Below, one piece after another: positions 25,404 through 34,128 of a stretch of 64,000 nt of DNA. Each line of letters starts with the position of its first letter. The stretch's first letter is position 1. Below the pieces are notes generated by a model. It did not search any database. It had not been told where the DNA came from and worked only from the letters and a program-made list of their open reading frames with translations. Position numbers and translations under genes: made by a program. The stretch comes from Pseudomonadota bacterium (GTDB lineage Bacteria > Pseudomonadota > Gammaproteobacteria > Burkholderiales > Burkholderiaceae_B), in the NCBI GenBank assembly GCA_023439305.1, contig JAEXOO010000029.1, forward strand, positions 62,001-126,000, read 5' to 3'.

Positions 25404-27041
25404 TTGGCCGGCCAGTGCGTGGCGCCGGTAGGACACAGTCGGCGTGGCTTCGGGGCGCGTTTCGGAGCGTTGACGGTGTTCCACCTTGAAGCTGCCTACG
25501 GTGGCCACCAGCAGGTCCGCCTGCTCGCTCAGACTGTGGGAGGCGGTGGCGGATTCTTCCACCAAGGCCGCATTTTGCTGGGTTACGTCACTCAGTTGCA
25601 GCACGGCGTCATTGATCTGCGCCAGGCCGGTGGTCTGTTCTTTCGTCGCTGCGCTGATTTCACTCATCAGATCGGTGACCTGCTGCACTTCGCGAACGAT
25701 GCCCTGCATGGCCTCTCCGGCCGAGTCCACCAGTCGGCTGCCGGTTTCCACCCGCACGACACTGTCATCGATCAGGGACTTGATATCCTTGGCGGCCGAG
25801 GCGCTTTTCTGCGCCAGGCTGCGCACCTCCGCGGCCACGACGGCGAAGCCGCGCCCTTGCTCGCCGGCGCGAGCAGCCTCGACGGCGGCGTTCAGGGCCA
25901 GGATATTAGTCTGGAAGGCGATGCTGTCGATCACACCTATGATGTCCACGATGCGCTTGGAGGAGTCGTTGATGCCTGCCATCGTCTTGACGACATCATT
26001 GACCACCTCGCCGCCCCGCGAGGCCGAGATGCTGGCGCTGGCGGCGCGCTGGGCCGCTTGTTGCGCCACATCGGCATTGCTTTGAACCGTGCTGGCCAAT
26101 TCTTCCATGGCGGCGGCGGTTTCCGTCAGGTTGGCCGCCTGCTCTTCGGTGCGGCGGGACAGGTCTGTATTGCCGGCGGCGATCTGGGTCGAGCCGCTGG
26201 CAATGCTGTCGCTGCTGGCCAGCACAGAGGCCACCAGCTTGCGCAGAGACTGCTGCATGGTGTGCATGGCCAGCATGACGCTGCCTGGCGCTGCATTCCG
26301 GGCATCGATATGGCCGGTCAGGTCGCCTTGGGCAATGGCACTGGCAATGGCGGCGACCTGAGCGGGCTCACCGCCCAGCTGGCGTGTCAGACTGCGCGTC
26401 AGCAACCAGCCCAGCAGCAGTGCCAGCAGCACACCGGCCGCTGTCATCAGGCTCAGGGTTGTGACGGTGTCCGTATAGACATGGGCGATCTCGTCGGCAA
26501 AGCGTTGAGCGTTCTGGCGCTTCAGGAATACCATTTCCCGCATCAGGTCTTCCGCGGTTTCACCCAGTGCGCGGGATTGCTCCAGCGCCGCCAGCGTGGC
26601 GGTTCCAGTTTCTCCGGGCGCTTCGGTTTTCAAGGCGTTCACTACCTTGACCAGGCTGGCCTCATAGGCATGCGTAGCGGATCGTGCGCGGCTGACCATT
26701 TCCCGGCCGGCGGCAGTCACGAACAGATCATCCAGTATGTCCAGCTCGGACTTCACTTTGGCGAGGCGCTCGTCGAGTTTACGCAGCTCGGCATCCCGTT
26801 CCGTGAGCGTATGAACCAGCAAGGCGGAGCGTATAGAGCGGCCGGCGGCCACCAGCATGGTCGACGACGTGGCGGCGTGATCCAGCCCGGCCAGCTCCAC
26901 GTCATGCATGGCGGCGCCCATGGCGTTGACATGGGCGGTGGCCCTGAACCCGACTGCGCCGATAATGGCGGCAAGGGCGGCGACAATCAAAAAAGAACCG
27001 ATCAGTTTGGTCCTGACGGTAAGGCTGGCAAGCCGATTCAT
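25401..27041 (-). CDS. Methyl-accepting chemotaxis protein
   Basis: About 546 residues in the class I receptor layout. There is an N-terminal membrane helix (KLIGSFLIVAALAAIIGAVG), a periplasmic four-helix-bundle-like sensor of ~160 residues, a second helix (TLSLMTAAGVLLALLLGWLL), a HAMP linker and the long cytoplasmic coiled coil. The highly conserved signaling tip DIIGVIDSIAFQTNILALNA / EAARAGEQGRGFAVVAAEVR is intact. The C-terminus ends ALAGQ, with no CheR/CheB-binding pentapeptide of the WEEF type. The start MNRLASL has GGAAA nearby; an upstream in-frame ATG also exists. The ligand is unknown. Confidence 0.92.
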   Translation of the reverse strand: MNRLASLTVRTKLIGSFLIVAALAAIIGAVGFRATAHVNAMGAAMHDVELAGLDHAATSSTMLVAAGRSIRSALLVHTLTERDAELRKLDERLAKVKSELDILDDLFVTAAGREMVSRARSATHAYEASLVKVVNALKTEAPGETGTATLAALEQSRALGETAEDLMREMVFLKRQNAQRFADEIAHVYTDTVTTLSLMTAAGVLLALLLGWLLTRSLTRQLGGEPAQVAAIASAIAQGDLTGHIDARNAAPGSVMLAMHTMQQSLRKLVASVLASSDSIASGSTQIAAGNTDLSRRTEEQAANLTETAAAMEELASTVQSNADVAQQAAQRAASASISASRGGEVVNDVVKTMAGINDSSKRIVDIIGVIDSIAFQTNILALNAAVEAARAGEQGRGFAVVAAEVRSLAQKSASAAKDIKSLIDDSVVRVETGSRLVDSAGEAMQGIVREVQQVTDLMSEISAATKEQTTGLAQINDAVLQLSDVTQQNAALVEESATASHSLSEQADLLVATVGSFKVEHRQRSETRPEATPTVSYRRHALAGQ

Positions 27042-27284
27042 GTGTGTTTCCGTGTGCGTGTGCAAAAAGTTTTTTAGGGTTTTCCCTTATGAAAATTTTA
27101 GCGCTAGGCATATGGTGGCTAATAGTTGAATTGGGAAGATCCATGCCTGTACTTGTTGGAATTGGCTTCGTCTGCATCAGCGCTTACAGGCTGGGCGGGC
27201 TGAGTTACACTGCACGGATCGGCCAGGCAGCGGCTTGCGCAGTCCGGCCGTATTCTTCTCGTTCTCCAAGGGAGCCTTTGCTTC

Positions 27285-27644
27285 ATGAGTAGTGACCTCA
27301 GCCCCCGCCCCGAGCAGGGCGGCACGGAACCATTGATCAGCCTGCGCAATCTGACGCTGATCATTTACGCCTTGTACATACTGTCCATTTTCGGGGGCAT
27401 CACCTCCCTGGTGGGCATCATCATGAACTACCTGAAACGCGACGAGGTCCGGGGCACGTATCTGGAATCCCACTTTACCTGGCAGATCAACACGTTCTGG
27501 CTGGGTCTGATCGGCGTGTGCGTCTCGTTCCTGTTGATGTTCGTGGCTATCGGTTTTGTCACGATCTGGATCGTCGGCCTCTGGATTGTGTATCGGCTGG
27601 TTAAGGGTCTGCTGGCCCTGAATGACGGCAAGCCGATCGCCTGA
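27285..27644 (+). CDS. Small membrane protein, DUF4870/Tic20-like
   Basis: A 119-residue integral membrane protein. A short hydrophilic N-terminus leads to a hydrophobic pair (LTLIIYALYILSIFGGITSL), a charged loop NYLKRDEVRGTYLESHFTWQ, and two more spans (FWLGLIGVCVSFLLMFVAIG, VTIWIVGLWIVYRLVKGLLA). The ESHFTWQINTFW loop is typical of DUF4870-like proteins. The molecular role is unknown. A strong terminator follows 18 bp after the stop. Confidence 0.75.
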   Translation: MSSDLSPRPEQGGTEPLISLRNLTLIIYALYILSIFGGITSLVGIIMNYLKRDEVRGTYLESHFTWQINTFWLGLIGVCVSFLLMFVAIGFVTIWIVGLWIVYRLVKGLLALNDGKPIA

Positions 27645-27661
27645 TGCTGCTCGCCTCCAAC

Positions 27662-27690
27662 AAAAAGCCCGCGTCAATGCGGGCTTTTTG
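27662..27690. terminator. Bidirectional terminator
   Basis: Perfect 11-bp stem AAAAAGCCCGC / GCGGGCTTTTT with a 6-nt loop lies between two convergent small membrane-protein genes. It can work in both directions. Confidence 0.93.
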
Positions 27691-27737
27691 TTGTCTGCCG
27701 GTGGGTGATGGGGCCGCCGGGTGGCACAGTCTGTCAT

Positions 27738-27998
27738 TCAAACGGCGGGGAAACCCAGATAGACGGTCAGGCCCAGGCCGCCCATCCAAAGCAGCAAAGG
27801 GACGGGCTTCAGCAGCAGCGCGGGTAGCAGACGGACAATCAGGCTGATCAAGCGGGCGAACAGCCACAGCAGCGAGGGCGACTGCTGGTGGTCTTTCAGG
27901 TAGACCATGCCCAAGGAGACCAGCATGGGCTGAGATAGATAGGCAGCATAAAAGAGCATGCCCAGGACAAAGGCAATCCAGTAATACAACATGTTCAT
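27738..27998 (-). CDS. Hypothetical membrane protein
   Basis: An 86-residue, strongly hydrophobic protein with about two or three membrane segments (YYWIAFVLGMLFYAAYLSQP, ISLIVRLLPALLLKPVPLLL, WMGGLGLTVYLGFPAV). No family was recognised. The high hydrophobicity and the independent terminator beyond its stop argue that it is real, but there is no functional evidence. Confidence 0.55.
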   Translation of the reverse strand: MNMLYYWIAFVLGMLFYAAYLSQPMLVSLGMVYLKDHQQSPSLLWLFARLISLIVRLLPALLLKPVPLLLWMGGLGLTVYLGFPAV

Positions 27999-28110
27999 GG
28001 AATGGAAAGTGGACAGGGATGGCGCATTATATCGGTCCGGGCGGTCTATGATCCCAATTCGAGGCCGGCCATGAACAGGACCGGCTGCTTACGACAATAG
28101 CGAGGCAGGC

Positions 28111-28701
28111 ATGCAGAACATCTATTCCATCGACGGCCTGGTGCCGGTGGTCCACCCTACGGCCTATATCCATCCCACGGCGGTACTGATCGGTGACGTC
28201 ATTATCGGCGAGGGCGTCTATGTGGGGCCTTTGGCCAGCCTGCGGGGCGATTTCGGTCGTATCGTCATGAAGGCGGGCTCCAATATTCAGGATAGCTGTG
28301 TGATCCACGGCACGCCCGAACAGGATACGGTGGTGCACGAAGACGGCCATGTAGGCCATGGCGCCGTGCTGCACGGTTGCAGCATCGGCCGCAATGTTCT
28401 GGTGGGGATGAACGCAGTGGTCATGGATGGCGCAGATATAGGTGCAGACAGCATCATCGGCGCCATGGCCTTCGTCAAGAAAGGAATGGCGGTGGCTCCG
28501 CGCAGTCTGGTGGCCGGCTCACCCGCCCGCGTGGTCAAGGAACTGGATCAGGCCTCGATTGACGGCAAGCACTTCGGCACGCGCATGTACCAGCGCCTGG
28601 CGCAGCGTTCCTTGGCCAGCATGCAGCGTGTGGAGCCTCTGACCGCCGTCGAGGCTGATCGCCCGCGCCTGCGCGAGGATCAGATCTACCCGCTGGATTG
28701 A
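28111..28701 (+). CDS. Gamma-carbonic-anhydrase-like hexapeptide protein (PaaY/CaiE type)
   Basis: A 196-residue left-handed beta-helix protein. Hexapeptide repeats start at HPTAYIHPTAVLIGDVIIGE. The three metal-binding histidines expected of gamma carbonic anhydrases are present in VIHGTPEQD and GHVGHGAVLHG. The length and the PVVHPTAYIHP start fit PaaY/CaiE, which act as thioesterases or accessory proteins in phenylacetate and carnitine metabolism. No paa or cai genes are nearby, so the role here is open. It is followed by a bidirectional terminator. Confidence 0.82.
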   Translation: MQNIYSIDGLVPVVHPTAYIHPTAVLIGDVIIGEGVYVGPLASLRGDFGRIVMKAGSNIQDSCVIHGTPEQDTVVHEDGHVGHGAVLHGCSIGRNVLVGMNAVVMDGADIGADSIIGAMAFVKKGMAVAPRSLVAGSPARVVKELDQASIDGKHFGTRMYQRLAQRSLASMQRVEPLTAVEADRPRLREDQIYPLD

Positions 28702-28748
28702 TGTTGCTGCCTTGACGGGGCCTCAAGCGGGCAGGGGAGGAACATGAC

Positions 28749-28784
28749 AAAAGCCCTGCCGCATCGTTGTGCGGCAGGGCTTTT
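28749..28784. terminator. Bidirectional terminator
   Basis: Perfect 15-bp stem beginning AAAAGCCCTGCCGCA around a 6-nt loop lies between the hexapeptide-protein gene and the convergent ABC-transporter operon. Confidence 0.94.
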
Positions 28785-28800
28785 ACATCCGCGCAGCGGT

Positions 28801-29805
28801 TTATTTTCCAGCGGCGGCCAGGGCTTTTTTCCAGGCGTCGATGACGGTGTCGTACTCGGCAGCGGCTTTCAGGGGATCGACCGGGGCGATCTTGATCTGA
28901 TCCAGATTGGGCAGTTTGGTCAGCTCAGCCACATTGATGTCGCTGCGGGTAGGGCGACGGAAGTTTTCCACCAGCTCGGCTTCCTGTACCTCCTTGGACA
29001 GCAGCACATCTACCAGCTTGTGGGCGGATTCGGGGCCGTTCTTGGGGTTGCGGATCACGGCCACCGCTTCCGGGGCGATGAAGGTGCCGTCCTCGGGGTA
29101 GACCAGCGCGATGCCTTTCTGGCCGCCGGCCACATAGGAGTAAGCGGCGTATTCCATGGTCACGCCCAGCGGATATTCGCCGTTGGCGACGCTCTTGTAG
29201 ACCTGGCCCGAGCTCTTGGAGACGATCACGTTGGCGGCCAGCTTTTGCAGGCCTTCGTCGCCGTACAGCTGGTAGATGCCGTAGACCTGATCATAGGCGC
29301 TGCCGGAGGAAGCAGGGTCGCCGATCATGATCTTGCCTTTCCATTGCTCGTCGAACAGGTCTTTCCAGGTCTTGGGCGCGGTCTGGCCCTTGAGCTGACG
29401 TTCGTTGACCATCACCACCATGACGTGGGCGTTGGAGCTCATCCACAGATTGTCCTTGCCATGGAACTGTTCGGGAATCTGCTTGGCTTCGGGCGATTCA
29501 TAAGCCTCGAAGTTCTGCTGGAAGGCGGCCATGGTGCCATAGGCAGCACCCCAGACCACGTCGCCCAACGGGTTCTGCGCTTCGGCTTCAATGCGCTTCA
29601 TCAGGGCGCCGGCCCCGGAGGTGACCTGCTGGATGGACAGATCAGGCGCCGTCTTGCGGGCGATTTCCAGCGCTGTGTCGATAGTCTGTACGTTGTTGGG
29701 AGTGTACATGACCACATTGGCGGCCAGGGCCGCGCCCGACAGAGTCAGTGCGCCGGCGCTCAGCGACAGGGCCAGACCGGTTTTCAGAAAACGTGGAGTC
29801 AGCAT
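28801..29805 (-). CDS. ABC transporter periplasmic substrate-binding protein (iron(III)/phosphonate type)
   Basis: A 334-residue receptor with a signal peptide (GLALSLSAGALTLSGAALAA). The mature part begins NVVMYTPNNVQTIDTALEIA and keeps SGAGALMKRIEAEAQNPLGD and GDPASSGSAYDQVYGIYQLY, hallmarks of the FbpA/AfuA/PhnS group that binds ferric iron, 2-aminoethylphosphonate or similar anions. The adjacent tyrosine pair that clamps iron in classical FbpA is not obvious (TMEYAAYSY instead), so iron is not certain. It is the last gene of a three-gene operon, 16 bp after the permease. Confidence 0.85.
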   Translation of the reverse strand: MLTPRFLKTGLALSLSAGALTLSGAALAANVVMYTPNNVQTIDTALEIARKTAPDLSIQQVTSGAGALMKRIEAEAQNPLGDVVWGAAYGTMAAFQQNFEAYESPEAKQIPEQFHGKDNLWMSSNAHVMVVMVNERQLKGQTAPKTWKDLFDEQWKGKIMIGDPASSGSAYDQVYGIYQLYGDEGLQKLAANVIVSKSSGQVYKSVANGEYPLGVTMEYAAYSYVAGGQKGIALVYPEDGTFIAPEAVAVIRNPKNGPESAHKLVDVLLSKEVQEAELVENFRRPTRSDINVAELTKLPNLDQIKIAPVDPLKAAAEYDTVIDAWKKALAAAGK

Positions 29806-29821
29806 AGTGAGCCTTTAAAAG

Positions 29822-31489
29822 TTAGCGGCTGGAAAACAGATCCAGCTTGAGGAAACGGACGGCCAGATAGATAGGCACCAGAATCACGACCATCAGGATG
29901 ACGCCGTAGGCCGAGGCGCGCGCGAGAAAGCCGGCGTCGATCTGACGGAACATCTGGATGGGCATGGTCTCCATGCCGCCGTAATACAGCACGATGGTGG
30001 CGGAGATTTCGGCCAGGGAGGTCACCCACATCAGGATGGCCGCGCCCAGAATGGCGGGTTTCATCAAGGGCAGGACCACCTTGAAGAAGCTGCGCACCGG
30101 GGACACGCCCAGGTTGATGGACGCCTCTTCGATGGAGTCGGGAATACTGTAGAGCGAGGCCGAGGCCGAGCGGATGGAAAAGGGCACCTTGCGCACGAAA
30201 TATGCGCCGGCCATGATCACCCAAGTGCCGGTCAACACCAGCATGCCGCTGTTGTAGGTCTGGATCAGGGCAATGCCCAGCACCGTGCCGGAAATGGCCA
30301 GGGGCAGCATCACCATATAATCCAGCGCCGTCACCACGAACAGCCGCTTCTTGACGATCAGATAGCTGGTCACGGTGGCAAAGCAGGTGCCGGCCACGGT
30401 GGCGATGCTGGCCAGCATCAGCGAGTTCAGAATGGGTTCGGGCGCGTAGCGCAGAGCGCGTTCCATATTGTCCAGCGTGAAGGTGCCGTACTGCATAACC
30501 GGGCCGCTGGCCTTGGTGAACGCGCCCAGGATCACGATGAAGGCGGGAATCAGCGAGAAGGTTACGAACAGAATGGCGCCCACGGTCAGCAGCACGGCCG
30601 ACAGGCCTTGCGCACGCACGGGACGGGGCGCGCGGCCCTGCTGCATATGATAGGTCTTGCGTTCGACCACGCGCTTTTGTACGAACAGCACGGCGCCCAC
30701 CAGCACGACGGACACTACGGCCAGCACGCCTTGCATGGTGGGGTTGCCGCTCATCTCGGACAGGAAGGTGGTGTAGGTCAGCGAAGACAGCACGTCCACC
30801 TGACCGCCCAGGATCATGGGGATGGAAAAGTTGTCCACGGCCAGGGTGAAGACAATCATGGCGTTCACCAGCAGGGCAGGCATCAGGACCGGGAAGGTCA
30901 CGCTCAGCGCCCGCTTGAAGGTGCTGGCCCCCAGATTCACGGCGGCTTCCTCAATGGTGCCGTCGACGGCTTTCAGGGCCGCCAGCATACCGATGTACAC
31001 ATAGGTGTAGTCGTTCAGGATCAGCACATAGGACATGCCGAACCAGCCGTAGAAGCTGGGCAGGTCTATGCCTACGCTTTCCAGCGCCAGGCGCACCACG
31101 CCGTTGTTGCCCAGCAGCATCAGCCAGGCCTGGGACACCACGATGTCCGGCAGCACGATGGTGGTCAGCGGCAGAATGGCGACAATGCCCTTGCCGGGGA
31201 AGTCGTAGCGCGCCACGACATACGCCAGCGGAGCGCCCAGCAGCAGGGTGCCGATGGTGGAAATAGCGCCCAACTTGACGGTGTTGAAGAAGGCCTCCAC
31301 GTAGCGGGGTTCGTCAAAGAAGGTACGGAAGCCGTGCAGACTGGGCAGGCCGGTCGCCGGGTCGATCACGCTCTGGTAGAACAGAGAAGCCAGCGGCCAG
31401 ACAACCCAGAACAGCAATACGGCTACGCACACCAGTGCAGGCAGGAACCAGGGGGAGCGGGAGCCAAAAGGCGTTGCAGCACTCGTCAT
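29822..31489 (-). CDS. ABC transporter permease, fused two-domain (FbpB type)
   Basis: About 555 residues with two copies of the binding-protein-dependent permease domain, giving about twelve membrane helices. Each half carries an EAA loop: IEEAAVNLGASTFKRALSVT in the first and IEEASINLGVSPVRSFFKVV in the second, where the ATPase docks. This fused form is typical of ferric-iron and related importers. The start TSAATPFGSRSP lies 5 bp after the stop of the ATPase gene. Substrate assignment follows the neighbouring receptor and is uncertain. Confidence 0.9.
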   Translation of the reverse strand: MTSAATPFGSRSPWFLPALVCVAVLLFWVVWPLASLFYQSVIDPATGLPSLHGFRTFFDEPRYVEAFFNTVKLGAISTIGTLLLGAPLAYVVARYDFPGKGIVAILPLTTIVLPDIVVSQAWLMLLGNNGVVRLALESVGIDLPSFYGWFGMSYVLILNDYTYVYIGMLAALKAVDGTIEEAAVNLGASTFKRALSVTFPVLMPALLVNAMIVFTLAVDNFSIPMILGGQVDVLSSLTYTTFLSEMSGNPTMQGVLAVVSVVLVGAVLFVQKRVVERKTYHMQQGRAPRPVRAQGLSAVLLTVGAILFVTFSLIPAFIVILGAFTKASGPVMQYGTFTLDNMERALRYAPEPILNSLMLASIATVAGTCFATVTSYLIVKKRLFVVTALDYMVMLPLAISGTVLGIALIQTYNSGMLVLTGTWVIMAGAYFVRKVPFSIRSASASLYSIPDSIEEASINLGVSPVRSFFKVVLPLMKPAILGAAILMWVTSLAEISATIVLYYGGMETMPIQMFRQIDAGFLARASAYGVILMVVILVPIYLAVRFLKLDLFSSR

Positions 31490-31494
31490 GGCGA

Positions 31495-32544
31495 TCAGGC
31501 CTCGACCAGGCGGCAATCGGGGCTGAAGCTCAGGCTGACGGCCGTGCCTGGCTGCAGGCGCGGATCCTGGGCGGCGGGCACGTCGGCATTGATGTGTTTG
31601 CCGTCGGTCAGTTTCAGGCTGTAGGCCGTTTTCATGCCCAGGTACTGGCGGGCCACCACTTGGGCTGGGATTCCGCCCTGCTGGACTTGCGTGCTCAGAC
31701 TGATGTTTTCAGGGCGTGCCGCCAGCAAGACCTTGGCGCTGGCGTGGGTGCTGTTCAAGACTAGGTGGCCGCCGGCGATGTTGACTGTCGTCTGGCCTGC
31801 TTCGGTGTGCACACCCAGAGTGTCGATCAGATTGGCCGCGCCGATGAAATCGGCCGCATAGGCCGTCAGCGGGCTGGAGTACAGCCCTTCAGGCGTATCC
31901 AGTTGGTCGATGCGTCCCTGGCGCAGCAGGGCGATGCGGTCCGACATGGACAGCGCTTCCTCTTGATCGTGAGTCACGAAAATGGCGGTGATGTTGGCTT
32001 CCTGCTGCAGCTCGCGGATCACCTGACGCATCTGGATGCGCAGCTTGGCATCCAGGTTGGACAAAGGTTCGTCCATCAAAAGCACGCGTGGCTCGATCAC
32101 CAGGGCTCGTGCCAGCGCAACGCGCTGGCGCTGGCCGCCGGACAGCTCGCCGGGATAGCGTTTGCCCAGATTGCCCAGTTCCACGCGTTCCAGGATGTGA
32201 TTGACCTTGTTCTGGATTTCGCTGCTGCTCTTTCTGCGTACGCGCAGGCCGTAAGCCACATTGTCGAATACGGTTTTGTCGGGAAACAGAGCATAGTCCT
32301 GAAACACCATGCCGGTTTCACGCTTATGGGCGGGCAAGTGGGTGATGTCCTGCTTGTCCAGAAACAGGCGGCCTTCGTCCGGCGTGATGAAGCCGGCGAT
32401 CATGCGCAGCAAGGTGGTCTTGCCGCAGCCGCTGGGGCCCAGCAAGGTGAAGAATTCGCCGTGCCCGATCTGCAGGCTGAGCTGATTGATGATGGTGTTG
32501 CTGCCGTAGCGCTTGACCACGCGGTCGATAGTGATTTCTGCCAT
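31495..32544 (-). CDS. ABC transporter ATP-binding protein (FbpC/PotA-like)
   Basis: A 349-residue ATPase. Walker A is LLGPSGCGKTTLLRMIAG, the Q-loop is FQDYALFPDKTVFDN, the signature is LSGGQRQRVALARALVIEPR, Walker B is VLLMDEPLSNLDAKLR, and the switch histidine is in FVTHDQEEALSMSD. The C-terminal ~110 residues form a TOBE/MOI regulatory domain (LLAARPENISLSTQVQ). The start is the ATG before AEITIDRVVKRYG; twelve further in-frame residues lie upstream. It leads the operon, with a 411-bp non-coding leader region. Confidence 0.92.
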   Translation of the reverse strand: MAEITIDRVVKRYGSNTIINQLSLQIGHGEFFTLLGPSGCGKTTLLRMIAGFITPDEGRLFLDKQDITHLPAHKRETGMVFQDYALFPDKTVFDNVAYGLRVRRKSSSEIQNKVNHILERVELGNLGKRYPGELSGGQRQRVALARALVIEPRVLLMDEPLSNLDAKLRIQMRQVIRELQQEANITAIFVTHDQEEALSMSDRIALLRQGRIDQLDTPEGLYSSPLTAYAADFIGAANLIDTLGVHTEAGQTTVNIAGGHLVLNSTHASAKVLLAARPENISLSTQVQQGGIPAQVVARQYLGMKTAYSLKLTDGKHINADVPAAQDPRLQPGTAVSLSFSPDCRLVEA

Positions 32545-32955
32545 GAGATAGACCCGTTCTGGACGGGAGAGTGGACACATGCCGCACCGGCGAGCCTAGG
32601 GTCTAAAAACGCCGCAATCCCGTAGGACGGCGGCGCGGGCGGGCGGACGGCAAGGTCATGGCCCCGGCGGATGCTCGGGGCATTATTACAAATTGATGAC
32701 AAGTTATATATGAAGTTGCCCATTCTAGCAGGCAGTCAGGTGCTTTGAGCTTCAAATAGCGGAGGCCTCAAAGAAGGCTTGCTAAACACCTAAGTGATAT
32801 ATATCATTTAGTTGACTGATGCCGCATGATTGTCGCTTTGAATGGGCAGTGGCTCACGTTGGAGCGATGGTTTTTGGCAAGATGTTCACTGTGTTGCGGA
32901 TGCGCCTATGAATTTGTTCCTGTCCTATCGACACCCCGCTGCTTCGCGCCTCGCC
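32545..32955. promoter_or_regulatory. 411-bp regulatory gap upstream of the ABC importer, with a near-perfect palindrome
   Basis: No gene is supported here. At 32790-32811 there is a 22-bp inverted repeat (half site CTAA-G/A-TGATATA, centre TGATATATATCA) with a single mismatched pair, the best operator candidate in the gap. Nearer the ATPase gene, GCCCCG and CGGGGC could form a leader hairpin around 32663-32683. The palindrome is not a good match to the Fur consensus, so the regulator is unknown. It may serve the ABC operon. Confidence 0.45.
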
Positions 32956-33963
32956 TCAGGGCGCGGCGGCGCTGGTCTGCCCTTGGCGCAGCACGATCTC
33001 GAACGTCAGCGCAGTCGGTGCGGTATCGTGCTCCAGCCAGCCCAGCAGGGCGTGGGCGCAGGCCTGGCCCAAGGCCAGTGTGGGCAGTTCTATGGTGGTG
33101 ATGGACGGGCGCATCTGCGAGACCAGCGGCAGGCCGTCGCAGCCTACGATGGACAATTCAGCAGGCACGGGGATGCCCTTGTCCTGGGCCTCGAACAGGC
33201 AGCCCATGGCCAGCACATCGTTGCCGCAAAAGATGCCTGTCACGACAGGCTGGCCGTCGCGCAGCAGGGCTTGCAGCCCCAGGCGCCCTCCGTCCAGACT
33301 GAAGCTCTGCTCGCTGATCAGGCATGCCGAGGCGTCCAGCCCGGCTTGATTCAGCGTCTGCAGAAAACCGCGACAGCGGGCGCGCGTACGGTCATTGTTG
33401 GCCCGGTAACCGGTGATGATGCCGAATCGGCGATGCCCCAGCTCCAGCAGGTGCCGGGCAGCCAGCCGTCCGATATGCTCGTTGTCAAAACCGATATAGG
33501 GCAGGGTGTCGTGCGGCGACCAGGCGATCAGTACGGACGTGCCGCTTTGCCGGATGAATTGCCAGGTCGAATCTGCATGTTCGGCGCCCACAATAAGCAG
33601 CGCCTCCGCCCCGCTTTCCACCAGCGCGCGCACCTGCCGGCTTTCCTGGTCCAGATCATATTCATGGGCCGCGATCAGCAACTGGTAGCCGGCGCGGCTC
33701 AGAACAGACTGCAGTCCATGGACCGCTTGCGCGAACACGGCATTGTCCAGTGTGGGAACGATGGCACCTACGGTTCTGGCTCGGCCCAGGGCCAGGGCGC
33801 GAGCGGCGCCGTCCATGACATAGTCCAGTTGCTGCGCTGCGCGCTCGATGCGCTCGCGCGTTTCCGGGCGCACCATGTCTGGGCGGGCGAATGCCCGCGA
33901 CACCGTGGCGACCGACACACCGGCCAATTGAGCGACATCGCTGATGCGAGTTCTGGATTTCAT
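32956..33963 (-). CDS. LacI-family transcriptional regulator of the adjacent sulfonate-type cassette
   Basis: A 335-residue LacI/GalR regulator. The N-terminal helix-turn-helix and hinge read RISDVAQLAGVSVATVSRAF and RPETRERIERAAQQLDYVMD, followed by a sugar-binding-protein-like effector domain (TVGAIVPTLDNAVFAQAVHG, SIVGCDGLPLVSQMRPSITT). It is divergent from the hpsN-like gene, and a LacI-type palindrome (34101-34116) lies just before that gene, so it most likely represses the cassette until substrate is present. The ligand is inferred to be dihydroxypropanesulfonate or a product of it. Confidence 0.9.
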   Translation of the reverse strand: MKSRTRISDVAQLAGVSVATVSRAFARPDMVRPETRERIERAAQQLDYVMDGAARALALGRARTVGAIVPTLDNAVFAQAVHGLQSVLSRAGYQLLIAAHEYDLDQESRQVRALVESGAEALLIVGAEHADSTWQFIRQSGTSVLIAWSPHDTLPYIGFDNEHIGRLAARHLLELGHRRFGIITGYRANNDRTRARCRGFLQTLNQAGLDASACLISEQSFSLDGGRLGLQALLRDGQPVVTGIFCGNDVLAMGCLFEAQDKGIPVPAELSIVGCDGLPLVSQMRPSITTIELPTLALGQACAHALLGWLEHDTAPTALTFEIVLRQGQTSAAAP

Positions 33964-34100
33964 GGGTTCCCCGAAGCGTGGATGCCGATCATGATAGCAA
34001 GCCCGATCTGTAGGGCCAGGCGGATGATGCCACGTTTCACGCCCTGATTCTCTTTCTGATCAAGACGATCTACTGCGCGGATCGTTTTTTTTGATATGAA

Positions 34101-34116
34101 ATGTAAGCGCATACAT
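34101..34116. promoter_or_regulatory. LacI-type operator before the hpsN-like gene
   Basis: The 16-bp palindrome ATGTAAGCGCATACAT has half sites TGTAAGCG and TGTATGCG around a central CG, the classic LacI/GalR operator layout. It lies 12 bp before the start codon, overlapping the probable ribosome-binding region, and opposite the divergent lacI gene. Confidence 0.72.
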
Positions 34117-34128
34117 TGGAGACAAAAA

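Noticed and set aside
25404..27077. 557-residue plus-strand frame antisense to the chemoreceptor
   Set aside because: The minus-strand frame encodes a textbook chemoreceptor with the conserved signaling tip; the plus frame is its shadow in GC-rich DNA.
32790..32811. Fur box
   Set aside because: Spacing and sequence do not follow the GATAAT hexamer array; the palindrome centre is an alternating TA tract.
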